From assembly GCA_905250885.1 (NCBI GenBank), contig CAJNOQ010000492.1, positions 1 through 49,016 on the forward strand: a DNA stretch of 49,016 nt, written 5' to 3'. The stretch comes from Didymodactylos carnosus (Eukaryota > Rotifera > Eurotatoria > Philodinida > Philodinidae). The stretch's first letter is position 1. Every line of letters starts with the position of its first letter. Made by a program: the position numbers and the translations under genes. Shown here one piece after another: positions 1 to 16,315 of the stretch. The notes beneath the pieces were generated by a model. It saw nothing but the letters and a program-made list of their open reading frames with translations. It did not search any database and was not told the DNA's origin.

Positions 1-2788
1 TTTTCGCGAATTTGAACGATCTGAGAATACAGTTTTACTCAGAATTCGACGCTGATTCCGAATATGTATGACTCATTGCGTAATTTTTTGGGCACGAAAC
101 CTTACATTCTGCCACTTGTCCTTTGATAAACAGTTATTTATTTTAGTGATTTCATTTTCTAATATTTGATGCTTGGAGTGTAATTGAGTACTAATATCAT
201 TCAATGATTTCACGTCATCCTGGATGAACATTAAACCGATTAAGAGCCAATGATTTGATTAGAATATTCCTTTTTAAATTAACAGCAGCCATTGTGATCT
301 TATATTTATACCAATAGTTAGATAGTTACTGAAGTGTATTGTAAAATCCAAAATTGATTTAAATATATGGAACATTGATATTCAAAACTGAATTATATCC
401 AGGAGCTATTCATAACATCTTTTCGAATAATCGAAAAAATCTCTTTTAAGCGTAACAACTCGAATATAGGATATACTTGTCTTAAATTTTAATGTAGTTT
501 TTTAATTTTTAATAATATTTTCAAATATTTGAATCTTTTGGTTTTCTAACTCGATATGTACATTACATAATGTAATTTACTATATTCGATTTACGTCACT
601 TCTGTGATAGATCATAAGATTTGTTTATAGCATTCACGAAACATAACGAAGCAAATATCTAGTTAAAGCCATAGTAATGTTGAATTTAGTTTATAATAAA
701 TTCATTTTCTTATGTTAATTTCACGCGGATAGTAACTATGATAGGAACTTTATAATTTTGTTTATTTTAATTATCCTTGTTAACTATGTTTTTATTGAGA
801 ATAACAATGGCATCTTAGCAACATCTGTCTATCTTAAATCAGCAACCGAAGCGTATCTAGTGCCATTTCAATCGTCCATCCCCGACACATCTTTGCCAAT
901 ATTATTGAAATAGGGCAATATAGTGCGAACGTAATAAACGATATTTGGAGATAACGAATTGAATTCAGTTGTAGATCTAATTCGAAGCTTACCTGATGAT
1001 GGACCCCTAAGCAAGGTCCGAACCGATCGTCGTAAGAAGCTTAGATTCTTCTAGTAAACTCACCCACGCACCCTCTGGCAACAATTGTATCTACTCTGCA
1101 ACATCAAAAAAGAAAGATTAAGACAAAAAATGCAAGGAAAAAAAAGTTTGATAAAGTGTGATGACATTCTCTCGTTTGTTTCGGTTTGAGTAAGGGTGAG
1201 GGTGGGGGTTACCACAAAGCTATAGTGCAGCTTTCTCTCTTCTTTTACTACACAGGCTCACACGATATGAGAACATCAACATTATTCAGAACCATAGCAC
1301 TAAATGTGCTGAATCATTTCGGAAAAAAAACTCATGACTCATTAAATACTCAAAGCACATCTTTAATAAAGGTAAATTCAAATATTCAAAGCTTTTTTCA
1401 TATTTTTTCTTCCTTGCGTGGCTAAGGAGAAATACCTAAAACAAATCATTTCTATAATATTGTCCAGTAATGCGGTGAAAATGATGATGTTTCTCTAGTA
1501 TTTTGACAATTACTATATAAGCATAGTTTCAGAAAGCTTATTTAGTTTACATTTTGTAGGATAGAAAATTCCCTATCCATTTGTATATTAGATTCTACGA
1601 GTATTTTACAGTTACGTAAGAATGAAAACAATTGATAGAACTTGAGTTTTCCTAAGATACTGTTAGCGATCAGAAAAGGAATTCATGCAGTATTTATGTA
1701 CATCTTTTATCTTGTTCTCTAGAATTCCGTTATAGAAAATTATACAACTATAATTAATTACAGAGTTGAACTCTTTTTAATTTGTGGAATTCGCTGGATA
1801 TTTTTTAAGCATAACCACTACTAGGAAGGAGCAATGGATATAAAAATATTCTTCACAGTCAGTTTACAACTATTATAGCGGTGGCATCACTGAATATGCT
1901 CGAAATCCTCGAAATATCTGAAATCAAGGTCTCACCTTTCAGGTTTTATTCAAAACAGCGAACTCTCTCATACATCGAAAGATCTCAAATATAAACAAGA
2001 TGCATTCCTGTGATCAAATATTCGTCGACACTTTACAAAGAATGCAAGAACATTCTTCGTCAGCTAAGCATCATACATGTTACAAACACTCGAATCTGAC
2101 AATCCTACTGTCACGTTCAAATCACCTTCTCAAAAATCTGTTTTTGATGTGTCTGTCCCAACTCAAACTGACACTTTTATGAGCTCATCAGGTATTTTAG
2201 ATTGCGATGACATTATTTCGTTAAAATAAGCGTCCTCCATTATATCCCGCATTCGAAACTCTGTCTCACATTTGACAAAAATAATTTGAGATCCCTGATG
2301 GTCATCCGTTTCAAGCATGGAGATCTCCATCATATTTTCAGATAAAAAATAGTATAATGACTATAGTGTAGCCTTTTCCAGTTTCAGCGAAAATAGAGTG
2401 ATGAAAAAAATCATTTTTCTTTTTAAGTCTACGTTATAGTATATAAAACCAAACATCTACATATCACTGACAAACTGACACTTTTTCACTCCGATTATAC
2501 TTTGAAATCAGAAATGCCTATCTTTCAACATATATCGAAGGGTTCAGTTTGATCTTATGTGATTCAGGATGTTCTGAAAGCGATGTTTTAAAGACTGTCT
2601 GTCGATGCTTCACTTTTAGTACACTTTGCTGTTATCGTTTATTTATATTTATTGTTAACAAACTTGTAATCAATTTGTCTTTTTCAAAAAGCTAAATTAT
2701 CAGGTAACTTGTTCTTTTAAAATAAATCTAACATCTTTATTTACAAGTTTAAAAACTAACAAGAACAAAAAAACACAAAACAAAAAAG
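1..2788. other. gene-free left flank
   Basis: I see no convincing coding exon on either strand; the open frames are short, low in complexity and lack family signatures. Positions 47-66 (GACGCTGATTCCGAATATG-like) resemble part of the inverted-repeat element at 45778-46407, so a relic of that repeat lies at the left edge. The right part (about 2736-2788) is the 3' flank of the F-box gene. Confidence 0.5.
2736..2741 (-). promoter_or_regulatory. poly(A) signal AATAAA of the F-box gene
   Basis: The minus strand reads AATAAA about 50 nt after the TAA stop at 2789-2791, a normal distance for a polyadenylation signal. Confidence 0.5.
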
Positions 2789-4452
2789 TTAATCACCAAA
2801 AAACCAGATACATAGAAGATCAGCATCATATTCAGTATGAAAAATTTTTTTTTCCATTGAATTTTCATTTAACCAATCTACAATAAAATCTTCATCAAAT
2901 GCATCCGTTTCAATATGAATATTTAATTTTATTAATTTTTTTAATTCTGTTAATAATCTTGAATATACACGTTTGAATTGTGCAACTGATTCAAAACCAA
3001 TTTGTAATATTCTTATATTTGAAAATGATGTTAAAAATTGTTCAATACGATCATGTAAAATATAATAATTTGTACTTAATAATAATTGATCAATTGTTAT
3101 ATTTATTAGTGAACATAAACGATTATTTTCTAAAAGATTTATCATTTGTGAATCACCATAAGTAAGTAATGTTAAACATTTTATATTTATTGAACAAAGT
3201 AATAAATTTCGAACCAATTCTGTATCTAAATAACCACTAATTGTTAATTGTTTTAAATATGTTAAATTTATCATTTTATTAAAATCATCAATAATATTTA
3301 ATAAATGACTATTAAATGTTTCATCAATTTGTATTTCTAATGAGTTTACATTTGAATATTGTCGAGTATTAACAAATATCGATGAATTTGTAAGACTAAC
3401 ACATAAATAATTAACATTATCATATACATTTGATGATACAGTAGTTGATGTTTGAAAACCATATAAAAATGTACGTAATTTATTACTATATACAGGTATT
3501 GTATAAACAGTTATTTCATCAAATAAATAATCACAAACAATAAACCATTTTCGTTTAATCCAAAATTCTTGTTTAAATCCTTCAATAATATTATTTATAC
3601 TCATTAAATTATCATCATCATGACTAGCTTTTATATTTAAATCAAATTTAGTTAAATATTGAATTGGTTCAAGAATATTTTGCCATCTAAAACTATTTGT
3701 ATATTCAATTTCATTTGATGAAAATGATAAATGTTTTAAATAAGGTGGATAATCTTTTAATAACATTTCAACATATTCAAAACCAATTGTTTCAAATTGA
3801 AGATTTAAATATGTTAAAGATGATTGTGATGTAAAATATTTCCATTTTTGTTCAATAATATCTTGCATATCATCTGTTTCAATTGTTAATGATATTAATT
3901 TTGGTAAACGACGAATAAATTTAATAAAATTATTAAATTTTGGTGTTTTAAATTTTAAATATTTAATACTATTACATGATTCTTCTAATTCATCAATCAT
4001 TTCTCCTATATATTTTTCATCATGTGTTAAACATCCACTTTTAAAATTAATTGTTAAATATAACAAATATTTTAATGATGGTATTTGTGGAATAATTGTT
4101 GATAACATACAAACATTTGGTTGAATTAATGTTAATGAACGAAGATTTTCAAATTGTTTAAGTAAAAATTGACGAAAAAATAATTTAATTTCTCCACCAA
4201 CCATACCAGTATTCGATAATTTTAAAGAATAAATGTTATAATAAACTCTTGGAATAATTATTTGACAATAGAAATCAAATGTAGATTTTGAAATAGTTGT
4301 TAAATCAATATGCATTTGAATTATATTAATTAATGAATTAAATCGTCGATTTAAATTATCAAATGAATAAAATATATCAAATGGATTCATATAACGAAAT
4401 AATTCTAATAATATTTCGTTGGGAAAATATTCAAATTTTGTAAATTGACGAT
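2789..4452 (-). CDS. F-box protein with divergent leucine-rich repeats
   Basis: One long open frame gives about 553 residues. Near the N-terminus is an F-box of the kind common in bdelloid rotifers (FEYFPNEILLELFRYM, then an NLNRRFNSLI-like end). The rest is leucine/isoleucine-rich with repeated LTYLNL, LKHLSF and LKQLTI stretches, as in degenerate LRRs. F-box proteins bind SKP1 in SCF ubiquitin ligases and select substrates through their C-terminal part; the substrate cannot be told. The frame runs a further 58 nt upstream to 4510, but with no ATG, and a strong acceptor (TTTTTCTATTTAG) lies at 4453-4465. The exon therefore probably starts at 4452 in phase, needing one upstream nucleotide. 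The ATG exon was not found, so the gene is either fed by an unseen 5' exon or is 5'-damaged. An AATAAA follows the stop. Confidence 0.8.
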
Positions 4453-6592
4453 CTAAATAGAAAAATAAATGAAAAATAATAGATTTTAAAAGAGAGAAAA
4501 TGAGTGACAAAATGAAGTTTTTTGTAAAATGTTTTCTTTAAATGTTTCTTTCTTCTACAAAATAATAAAAAAAATGTGATTCAACTCTTGATTGATACCA
4601 TTGATTCGACAATTGTCAACAGAATCTAATCGTCAAATATAAGAAATAAATTAGATAAAACGAGTGAATAGTAAAAAAAATATTTTCTACTCTATCTCAG
4701 CCAGTTTAGATCGACGTGAACTCAAAATTTTCACACATACATAGCACATGAACATCAATTCGGAAATCAAATTTTAAACTTTTAGTTTAACTAAAAACTA
4801 AGAAAAGACTTTAGATTTCAAATGTTTTTCAACATATAGAATCTAAATTGATGCATTAATCAGACTGTTAGACTTTCGTAGGATATCTCAAATATTTTAT
4901 CGCAAACTACGTAGGATCAATTCAGAAACTGCTATTTCTATTTAAATAGCAGTCTAGTCCGTCATTTCAAAAGTTCAAAATAGACTATACTCTAGTTCAG
5001 GTACTTTACCAGTTGATAAATGTGAAATTATGGTAAATCCAAGGAAAATATCGTGTATCTAACACATTTTTCTTAAAAACTAAAAAATACCTTCTTTTTG
5101 CACTTTAATTCCCACAGGATAATATAAAATAGCTAAAAAGTGAAGGTTTTTTAAGTGATTTGAATCAAATTTGAGTTACGAATTTTCCACTTTTACTTCA
5201 AAAATAGTTTTAAATAAAATAATTTCATCCACAGTAGATAGATCTTCGATCTTCATTAGATTTTTTTGAAATATTTCATGAAAAAAAAGTACTTAACATG
5301 ACTGTAAAATTCAGCATGTTCTATAATCAATATTCTAGTTGTTTTTAAGGATCGAACACATGATCTCATATCAGTGCTCGGAGATCCGCTTAAACCATCA
5401 TAGATGAAGAATCTGATCAATTTCTAATTTTTAGAAAACACTTTGTTTATTTTAAAAATAAATATATTTCTGTTTTAAATCTTAAAAATTTTGAATGAAT
5501 ATTTTCGAAGACTCTTTTATAACTCTATTTTAGAAAAAAAATTTTAAACAAATCTTTTATGAGAAATCGTACTCAGATCTTCTTTATCGATTGACGAATA
5601 TCGCAGATCTTAATTCTTTTTCGTTCAAAAATTATTCAAAAATTGATGAACAGTATCCATGGTCTTTGTTACTTTATCGTTTATCTAAAAGGATGGGATG
5701 AGAAACTTGATGAAAGGAAACGAGAAATAATTAAAGTTCTCAGTCAAAGAATGGACATAATATGTAACTTATCCCCTTACCTTGAATTTTACTAAATGAT
5801 ACTGCCAATAATGTTTTTGCTTGAGCATCTAAATTCAATTTTTATCAGTTGTAGTTTTTAATTAAAGTAGCTTACCTAATGGAGAACGTTTCGTCAGCTG
5901 CACCTTTCTTTGTGCAGCAACGAACCGATTTAACGTGTCTATATTCATTAGTAAACACGAAAAATGATCATCTTAAACACATGATATATATACTATACAC
6001 AATAACTTAGATTTCGAAAAAATTCCATGAGAATCCTAGATGATTAAATTTGAATTTGTAGCATCAGATAGGATACTACACAGAATCTGATTGGATTTTA
6101 TTGTATAATTGATTTTGATCTGGTAAGAAGATATGTTGTAGAAATACCATCTATATGTACAAAAATTTCGCTATGAAACGAAAAGGTTCATTTGTTACTT
6201 TTTTTGTTTTTTCGTTTGATAACAAGATAAATTATCACGGTCAAAATAGAGAGTTTCACAAACAAAAAACGATGTCATTCTCATTCAACAAAGAAAAAAA
6301 TATGATTAATATTTCTGAAAAATCGCGAACAAAAAGAAAAACAACCAGTGACTGAATTTTAATAAGATTTGACAAGATTTATTGGAAGACTTGTATACAA
6401 AACACAGTTGTACGAAAACGCAGTTCTACACGAAAAGTATATTTTTGCGTTTCTTTCTAGTATAAATCAACGAAAACAAATTCGTAAATAAGAGACATAA
6501 TTTTTGATTTTCGTTTTGAGGTAAATAGTACTACACTCATCTTCTCACCATACATTAGGAGGATATAACAGAAGTTCCAACATATTTATCAT
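4453..6592. other. intergenic, F-box 5' side to Hippo kinase 3' side
   Basis: AT-rich DNA with no supported gene. It holds a tRNA-like relic at 5346-5404 and a short palindrome at about 4929-4953 (ACTGCTATT/AAATAGCAGT). A minus-strand AATAAA at 6378-6383 could serve the Hippo kinase gene. Confidence 0.4.
5346..5404 (-). other. tRNA-like relic (A and B box), possible SINE head
   Basis: On the minus strand TGGTTTAAGCGG (5386-5397) fits the Pol III A-box consensus, and GTTCGATCC (5349-5357) fits the B-box, 40 nt apart start to start. I cannot pair the acceptor or T stems, so this is not an intact tRNA. A tRNA-derived SINE fragment or a decayed tRNA gene is the best reading. Confidence 0.25.
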
Positions 6593-9752
<3,160 letters not shown>

Positions 9753-11332
9753 TTTTAATCTAAATAAGTGATGACAGAAATTCTAGTAGGTTAACACCGT
9801 AACTGTGCTAGTAGTACACACTGCTACTCTTTATACAAGTCTCAGTCTCAGAATATATTTGGAAATTAGTTGAAAATAAAATGAAACGCTTCATAAACAC
9901 ACATAAAAATACTATGTAAAAAAACATGTATATCTTAAAAATCATAATAATACAACTTTCTGTATCCGTATTAAACAGTAAAAAATAGACAAAATAGAAA
10001 AATTTTATCTGATAATAATACCAAATATTTCTCCAATTATTATTCATTTTTCAAATGCCACTAGTATCATGAGCATAGATATCCATGAACAGCTAATGAG
10101 AACACAATATCATCACCAATGGATGAAGCCACCATCAAAACCGACTACGAATGCATTTAATTAGACATACAATTTAGCTAGTTGTTATCGATGTAATTTT
10201 GTTTATATAACAGTTATTTGACTAGTTCGATCATCAAAATCAAACCACATGGATAAGAGAAATCGTGTTCATAGATATAAATCACTATTGACTGCAATGA
10301 ATAATTATGCTGTTAATCTTATTTCGAAGTAGTCAAATGAGGTGAATGGAAAGATCTTGAATAGTCTCGACAGTCAAAAACAAAATGCATTTGTCTCTTA
10401 ACGATGATTATTCAATGAGCAATAGAATCATGCAAACATTTTTTTCTTGTCTCCAGCACGTCTGTCCTTCGAGAACGGCATGCCTTAGTAGCTATGTTAT
10501 TCGTTACGTACTGCAAACGTACAAACAAGACTTTAATTTGCATATCCTATGTAAAATATTCAATGATCCCCCCGTAGAAACGGTAAAAATGATATAGCAG
10601 TTGATGACTTAAATGGCGGTTGTTTCAATGCTGGACATGATTCTCATTTGTTTGGAGTTAAATGTCGATGCTGGATGACAACATATTTTATTTTAATGTT
10701 TTTGAAATATGGAGTAATAATAAATTTAAACATCATTGACAATAATAACGAATATTGATCGATGAATGATGAGATAGACAAACATTCATGTTCAATGTTG
10801 AAGAAAATGACAAGATCTAAAATAAAAAGTGTTTGTCTTGCTCTTCTTTCAATCCTTCACAAAAACATACTTAGAGTTAAATTGCTCTTTTTTTCTCTCG
10901 TACACAAGTTAAATCTTCAGTCACCAAAAAATCTTTGCATATTATTGATTTATATTATTGAGTATTCTGATTTCCTTCAAAAATTAAAATTTTGAATTGA
11001 ACTATATACAAAAAAACAAACATAATATTTAGAAAATACAAACAGAAAAACGGTAATCGTATTATTTTTAAATGCCAGAAAATTGAAATACAAGTTGATG
11101 CGAGTAAAAGTGTCTAAGAATAAAAATAAGCATATCTGAAAACACAACAATTCAAAATCAACGCTTTGGTAGTTATTTACACTGGTTATCGGATGTGGAG
11201 AAAACGAAAATGTATACAAAACACTAATAAAATAAATAGATATCGTCACTGTTAACACAAAGTGAGTCGTTCTTTTTTAGTAAGTATAAAAACAATCGAA
11301 AAGATCATTATTAATTGAGAAATAACAATTTA
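9753..11332. other. intergenic, Hippo kinase to HOOK
   Basis: The two genes are in tandem on the minus strand, so this stretch should hold the HOOK 3' UTR and the Hippo promoter. A splice acceptor (CACTTATTTAG, minus strand) ends 10 nt upstream of the Hippo ATG. No other coding segment or RNA gene is seen. Confidence 0.4.
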
Positions 11333-14300
11333 TCATCTTTTTGAACCACTGGTAGTGGCTGTTGATCTATTGCTTCCATTTGTAGCTGATGACGTTTGCG
11401 GTGATAATGTGTCTGGATTCTGTTGTTTTCGTGTAGATGGAATTGTTCGCTGTTTGGCGAGGAATGACTGATTTTCATGAGATTTAAGACGTTCTTCAAA
11501 CGCACGTCGTTGAAATCTACTACCCTGTATAGTAAAAAAATACGCATGAACCTTGTTAGAAATATAAAATTTATCGTATTGAACGAAACATATGATTCGA
11601 TAGTCCAAAATGGCTACTCTTAGCATCCATACACTTTTACCAACACATCAAAAATTTCTGAGAGTTTCTGAACATGTTTCTAAAAACCTTAAAAAACTGA
11701 TATTTTTTCAATAAAATGCTGTAATCAAAAACACTTCTCTTGCCTCTTCTATGTCGATCTTGTTAAATTTTCCTACTCGCAAAGCGTCATGTTTTATTTC
11801 AGAACACTTAGAGTATTGCCTACAAAAATAAATCAGACGCTTTGTGTTAGCTTTTTTTGCAGAACGGACGATGGCAATATTATTTACAATTTCGCGATTT
11901 AGATTAGATCGTCGTTGGGTAACGATTACACACACAACCGAAAAAGAGTCGTTCCACGAAGATACCGCTTCGCGCCGGTCTCAATCCGTGGGAAAGCTGC
12001 CTTCACCAGTTTGGAAAAGAGTCTTGTTCATCGACCAAAGAACATTTTTTCCTCTGCAAGACCCCGCCAGGATCTATCGCGGGTTTCCCTACCTCGTGCA
12101 TCTGTGATACACGAGCGTCACCATATCTCAAAATCAATTTTTTTCCCCTTAAGGTTGTTGGTATTTTAAAAAATTTACGTCCTGACAGATGATGGAGAGC
12201 TCGAATTGGTTTCAAAATGAAGCTAACACATGCGCTTAGAGGTTGACAAAATCCGATTTTTGCTGTGGTTTTCGGTAAAGGAAAGGATTTTGGAGAACTT
12301 TTAGCTTCTGACGACTGACGAAAACTAGTATTCTAAATATTTAAAAATCTGGTTCTATGACCTCCAGTCGTACGTGTTAGCTTCATTTTGAGACTAGTTC
12401 GATCTTATCAACAGTGATCTTATCAAGAGACGCTCAAGCTGCCCAGCTCTGCTGAAAAATAAATTTCGTTACTATGCTTCATTCTTTGAAACTTTTGTTC
12501 GACCTATGACTACCGAGATAGCTTTCTACCAAGGGGAGGGACCTTAATGAAGATTGTTGCACATAAACATGATACTAATAACAGTTCTTTCATCGAAGAT
12601 TTTAAGTTTTATCGAACCATTTAAAATCTCGTATTAGTAGAGAAAAATTTTAAAAGGAAATTTCATACAAGAGTAATCTTTTTCTAGGCATGTGTTTGAA
12701 GAAGCTTTGATTTCCTATATTAAATACGTACCAATGAATACCACGCACTAATCAATAGTTTTTCTTGTTCTTCTTTTGTTTCTTTAAGACGTTCGTATTC
12801 TTTCTAGACGAATTGAAATGACTTTCGTTTTTTTTCATCAAAAATAAACTAAGTTACCACGACTTACCCCTAAATCGGCTATGCGACTATTTTTTTCTTC
12901 TAATTGTTTACGTATCGATTGCACTTCCGTATTAACCGATGGATTATTACGTGAATCTATTGATCGAATCACCTAATTGTAAAAATTTTACAGTAACTAT
13001 TTAGTTTTAAACTGTTTGCTATTACTTACTGTTCTAGCTTTTTCTAGATAACGTAAATATTGTTCTTCAACATTACTCAACTCATTTGATTTTGTTTTTA
13101 ATAAAATATCTTTCTCGTTCAATTTTTGTTCTAAAATCAAAAGAGATAAAAAATAAGACCAATGTAAGTCGTGTGCTTGATAATGAGTCTTATACGTGTA
13201 AGATCATGTTGTTTCTGTAATTCATCTAATTGTTTCTTTGTTCGTGTTAGATCATCTTCATAACGTGCTGTAGTACGATTCAATGTTTTTTTCAATTCAA
13301 TTAGTTCAGCACTATTTTCAGCAATTGAAGATGTATCTTTGAGTGTTGCTTCTAATTCAAGAATTTTTCGGTTTGACATCCTAAAAACCGAAACATATTT
13401 TGAAATACCAGCAAAAAGATCAGCGCATTATACAAACCATAAATCATTATTTAATTGATTATTACGATCTTTCAACTCGTCGCAGGTTGCTTGTAACAAT
13501 TGAACTTGTTCACTATTATTATCTTCAGTTTGTTTAAGTTTAAGAACTTTATTTTCATGTTGTAAACGAATAAATCGTTCACTAAAAAAGAGCAAGACCA
13601 TATGAATAAATAAAAAAAAGTAGAAATAGATATCACCTACCGAACATCAGGTGAGAGATTTAAAAAATTCAAATCTTCGAGTGAACCCGTGAGTTCATGT
13701 TGAGAAGATGTTTGATTACTACCTGAAAAACAGATAAACGTTCTCCTCTGTAATTTACGATATTAATATCTCACCTTCGTCAATATTTACACCACGTAAT
13801 TTTTCATTTGTTTCACGTAATAACTCAATTTCATTTGTTAAACTCTGAGAAAAAAACAAGTGTTCTATTAAAAAATGTATAATCAATGAGGTTGTTAAGA
13901 TATTCGAAAATCATGTGGTTACTAGAACTCTTATGCTCTCTCTCATTCAGTATTTCTTTGCGCAAATTTGTTCATGTTAGAGTAAAGAAAAAAACGAAAT
14001 GTTTGTTTATTGTTGCAGTATGCTACACAAAATAAACAAAGCTCTCAGTGCAGGTCGTACGATCATCCATAAAGAACATCCGATTAGGGCTCCTTCGCTT
14101 CTGTCCAATTTCAACTAATCCTTCCCTCTCTTAATTTGAATATCTTTTAAAAATGAGTATGTTCACAGGAATAAAGTAGAAACCGATACCATTAGTCCAT
14201 CCAGCTCACCCACTAGATAAATCACTAATTATGTATATTAAATACGAACCTCTTTTTCTGAAGTAATAACGCTTAAACGTTCTTCTGTTCTTGATCGTTC

Positions 14301-16315
14301 AAATTCCGCTTTGTCTGTTATACTTTGTAGTTCAGAAATTTTTTGATACAACTCTTGATTTGTTCTTTTATGGAATTCAACTTGAGTTTGTAATTGTTTT
14401 GCTTTCTTATATTCGTGTTCTAAATTTGTTTTTTCATCAAATAAACGTAAATTTGTTTCTTCTAAATATTCGATTTGTTGACGTAAATTAGACATTTCTT
14501 CCAATTTTAATTTGTATGCATCAATAGTCGATTCCAATTTTGTCTATGAAAAATATAAAATGAGAATGAAGAAGAGTCTATAGAACTATCATGACAAGAT
14601 GATAATATACATACCACTTTTTCACATTTATTTCTTAAAACATCAAGTTCGTCTTTGAAATTTCTTGCATCAGATGCAAGTACCATAAGATCGTCATTCT
14701 ATCAGAAGAAAAAAGTTTGATCATTGTTAGAAAGTTGAATCATTGTACTACTGATGTAGTTATGTTAAAAATACGGACACAACTTTACTCGTATGATATC
14801 TAAACATACCCTTTTTAGTAAACCTTCGTTATCATCACGTAGAACATCTAATTTAGCACGATGATCTTGCAGTGCTGAAAATACGAGAAAATATTATTTT
14901 AAATTTTAAAACTATCAAAAAAAAATGAAAATAAATACTTGTTTCTAATTTAAAAATTTCCTCTTGTTGAGATTGAATACGTTGTTGAAGTGTTGCATAT
15001 CGACGTTTTGGTATAGATCTAAATTACCACAGTTATGTATAAAATAAATTTTGACTGAATATGATAAGATAACATACTCAGAATCTTCTAAACTTTCAAA
15101 TTGTTGTATACGATCATTTAAACGTGATGTCTCTTGTGTTAAACCAAGTTTTTCATCTTGTAATGTTGATACCTAATTTGAAGACATATATTTTTCGAAT
15201 TTGGTTATTTTATCAAATTTTTTTTTTTACTTGAAGATCCAGTTCTCTACAACGATTTTCTATTTCTTCTTTTGCTTCAACAACACGATTTAATTCTTCT
15301 AAGGCATGTTTCAACTAAAAAAAGAATTAAAATCAATTATTTCACTTATTCATATGTAATTTGACTTGTCTAATTAACCTGATCTCCAAGTTCTGAATAT
15401 TCTTCATTTACTTTTCGATTTTCTTTAACCATCAACTAGGAAAAAAATGAATATATATATATGATAAATGAATAATATCCAATGAATATCTCACTTCTTG
15501 AATGGCATTCATCAATACATGTTGAACAGATTCTTCCATTAGCATTATATTTTCAATATAATATTGTTTACGATCACAGCTAACAGCAACACCTAATACC
15601 AATTGTAATAAGCGACTAAGCTCTGTTTCATCTGTTTTATCGGCTAAATAAAAGTTAAATATAATAACAAAACGTTTATAAATGAATTATTAGAATTTTA
15701 CCAATCATATTTAAATCAGGCATTTGAAAGTCAATGAGTGATTGAGTTAAAACCTGAAAAATAAATCAAAATTATATATATTTATCAGATAATAATAAGA
15801 AATATGATAAAAAAACAAACCTCTGAATAATAATCCGTAGTACTTTTCAAGACTTTTTTCAAATTATTTGTCTAAATTAAAAAATAGTAATATATTTTTC
15901 AAATTATTTAAGTATGTAGCACCATTTTCTACTTTTATTCTGTGATTGTCTGATGTATCGCTCTTCAATTTGGCCACCCAAGCTTCTGTAAAGTAATTTC
16001 CATCGCTAAAACAAGAATAACTCGTTTATTAGTTCAAATTTCTTATTGATTTGCACTTACATATTTTTTAAACATTTTGCTATAAGAATACCATCACCTA
16101 CAACAGTTATTGAAGATATAATAATCGTATATATCACGTGTCAGACAACTTACTTAAATCACCAGCACCATTTATTGGGCTATTCAAATCAAATGTTTTC
16201 ATCTAAAATAAAACAATATATATATTTTTTTAATCAAATAATAAGAAGTAAGAAAAAGGTAGAGTTTTTAACATACCCATTTGATAAGACTATCACAGAG
16301 AACACGTCTATCCAT
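11333..16315 (-). CDS. HOOK: HOOK-family dynein adaptor
   Basis: Twenty-two coding exons join in phase to 719 residues, nearly the length of human HOOK1-3 (about 718-728): 16315-16277, 16202-16154, 16097-16061, 16005-15933, 15871-15821, 15753-15702, 15643-15495, 15435-15379, 15314-15231, 15172-15078, 15018-14939, 14874-14810, 14698-14615, 14543-14250, 13844-13775, 13722-13641, 13581-13438, 13380-13196, 13130-13030, 12972-12868, 12803-12732, 11524-11333. The N-terminal HOOK domain (LCDSLIKW ... RLLQLVLGVAVSC ... MEESVQHVLMNAIQELM) binds dynein light intermediate chain. A long coiled coil follows (VSTLQDEK, KLESTIDAY, RLQHENKVLKL). The conserved LLISAWYSL/GSRFQ block begins the cargo-binding tail. 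HOOK proteins tether endosomal cargo, often with FTS/FHIP, to dynein-dynactin or microtubules. ATG is chosen because LCDSL follows directly. The last intron (1207 nt) is unusually long. Confidence 0.95.
11915..12120. other. GC-elevated, hairpin-rich block inside the last HOOK intron
   Basis: This part of intron 21 is clearly richer in GC than its surroundings and can form several small stems: CCACG/CGTGG (11954-11958 with 11987-11991), CCCGC/GCGGG (12063-12067 with 12079-12083) and CTCGTG/CACGAG (12093-12098 with 12110-12115). I do not recognise it as an snRNA, SRP RNA, RNase P/MRP RNA or tRNA. It could be a structured intronic RNA or a fragment of a mobile element. Confidence 0.35.
12198..12404. 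repeat. inverted repeat in the last HOOK intron
   Basis: The arms 12198-12229 and 12374-12404 share a near-perfect core, TTCAAAATGAAGCTAACAC versus the complement of GTGTTAGCTTCATTTTGA, separated by about 145 bp. The core loosely resembles the AAAATGAGAC repeat family seen elsewhere in the window. It is probably a small foldback element. Confidence 0.55.

Noticed and set aside
11844..12215. Overlapping open frames on both strands in the last HOOK intron
   Set aside because: They arise from the GC-elevated block, have no protein features and are interrupted; the block is better read as a structured or repeat sequence.
15933..15940. Alternative donor for HOOK exon 4 a few codons downstream (GTGCTA)
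   Set aside because: It leaves the next exon in a frame with an early stop, whereas GTAGAA at 15932 joins in phase and restores the conserved RIK-xNNLKK segment.
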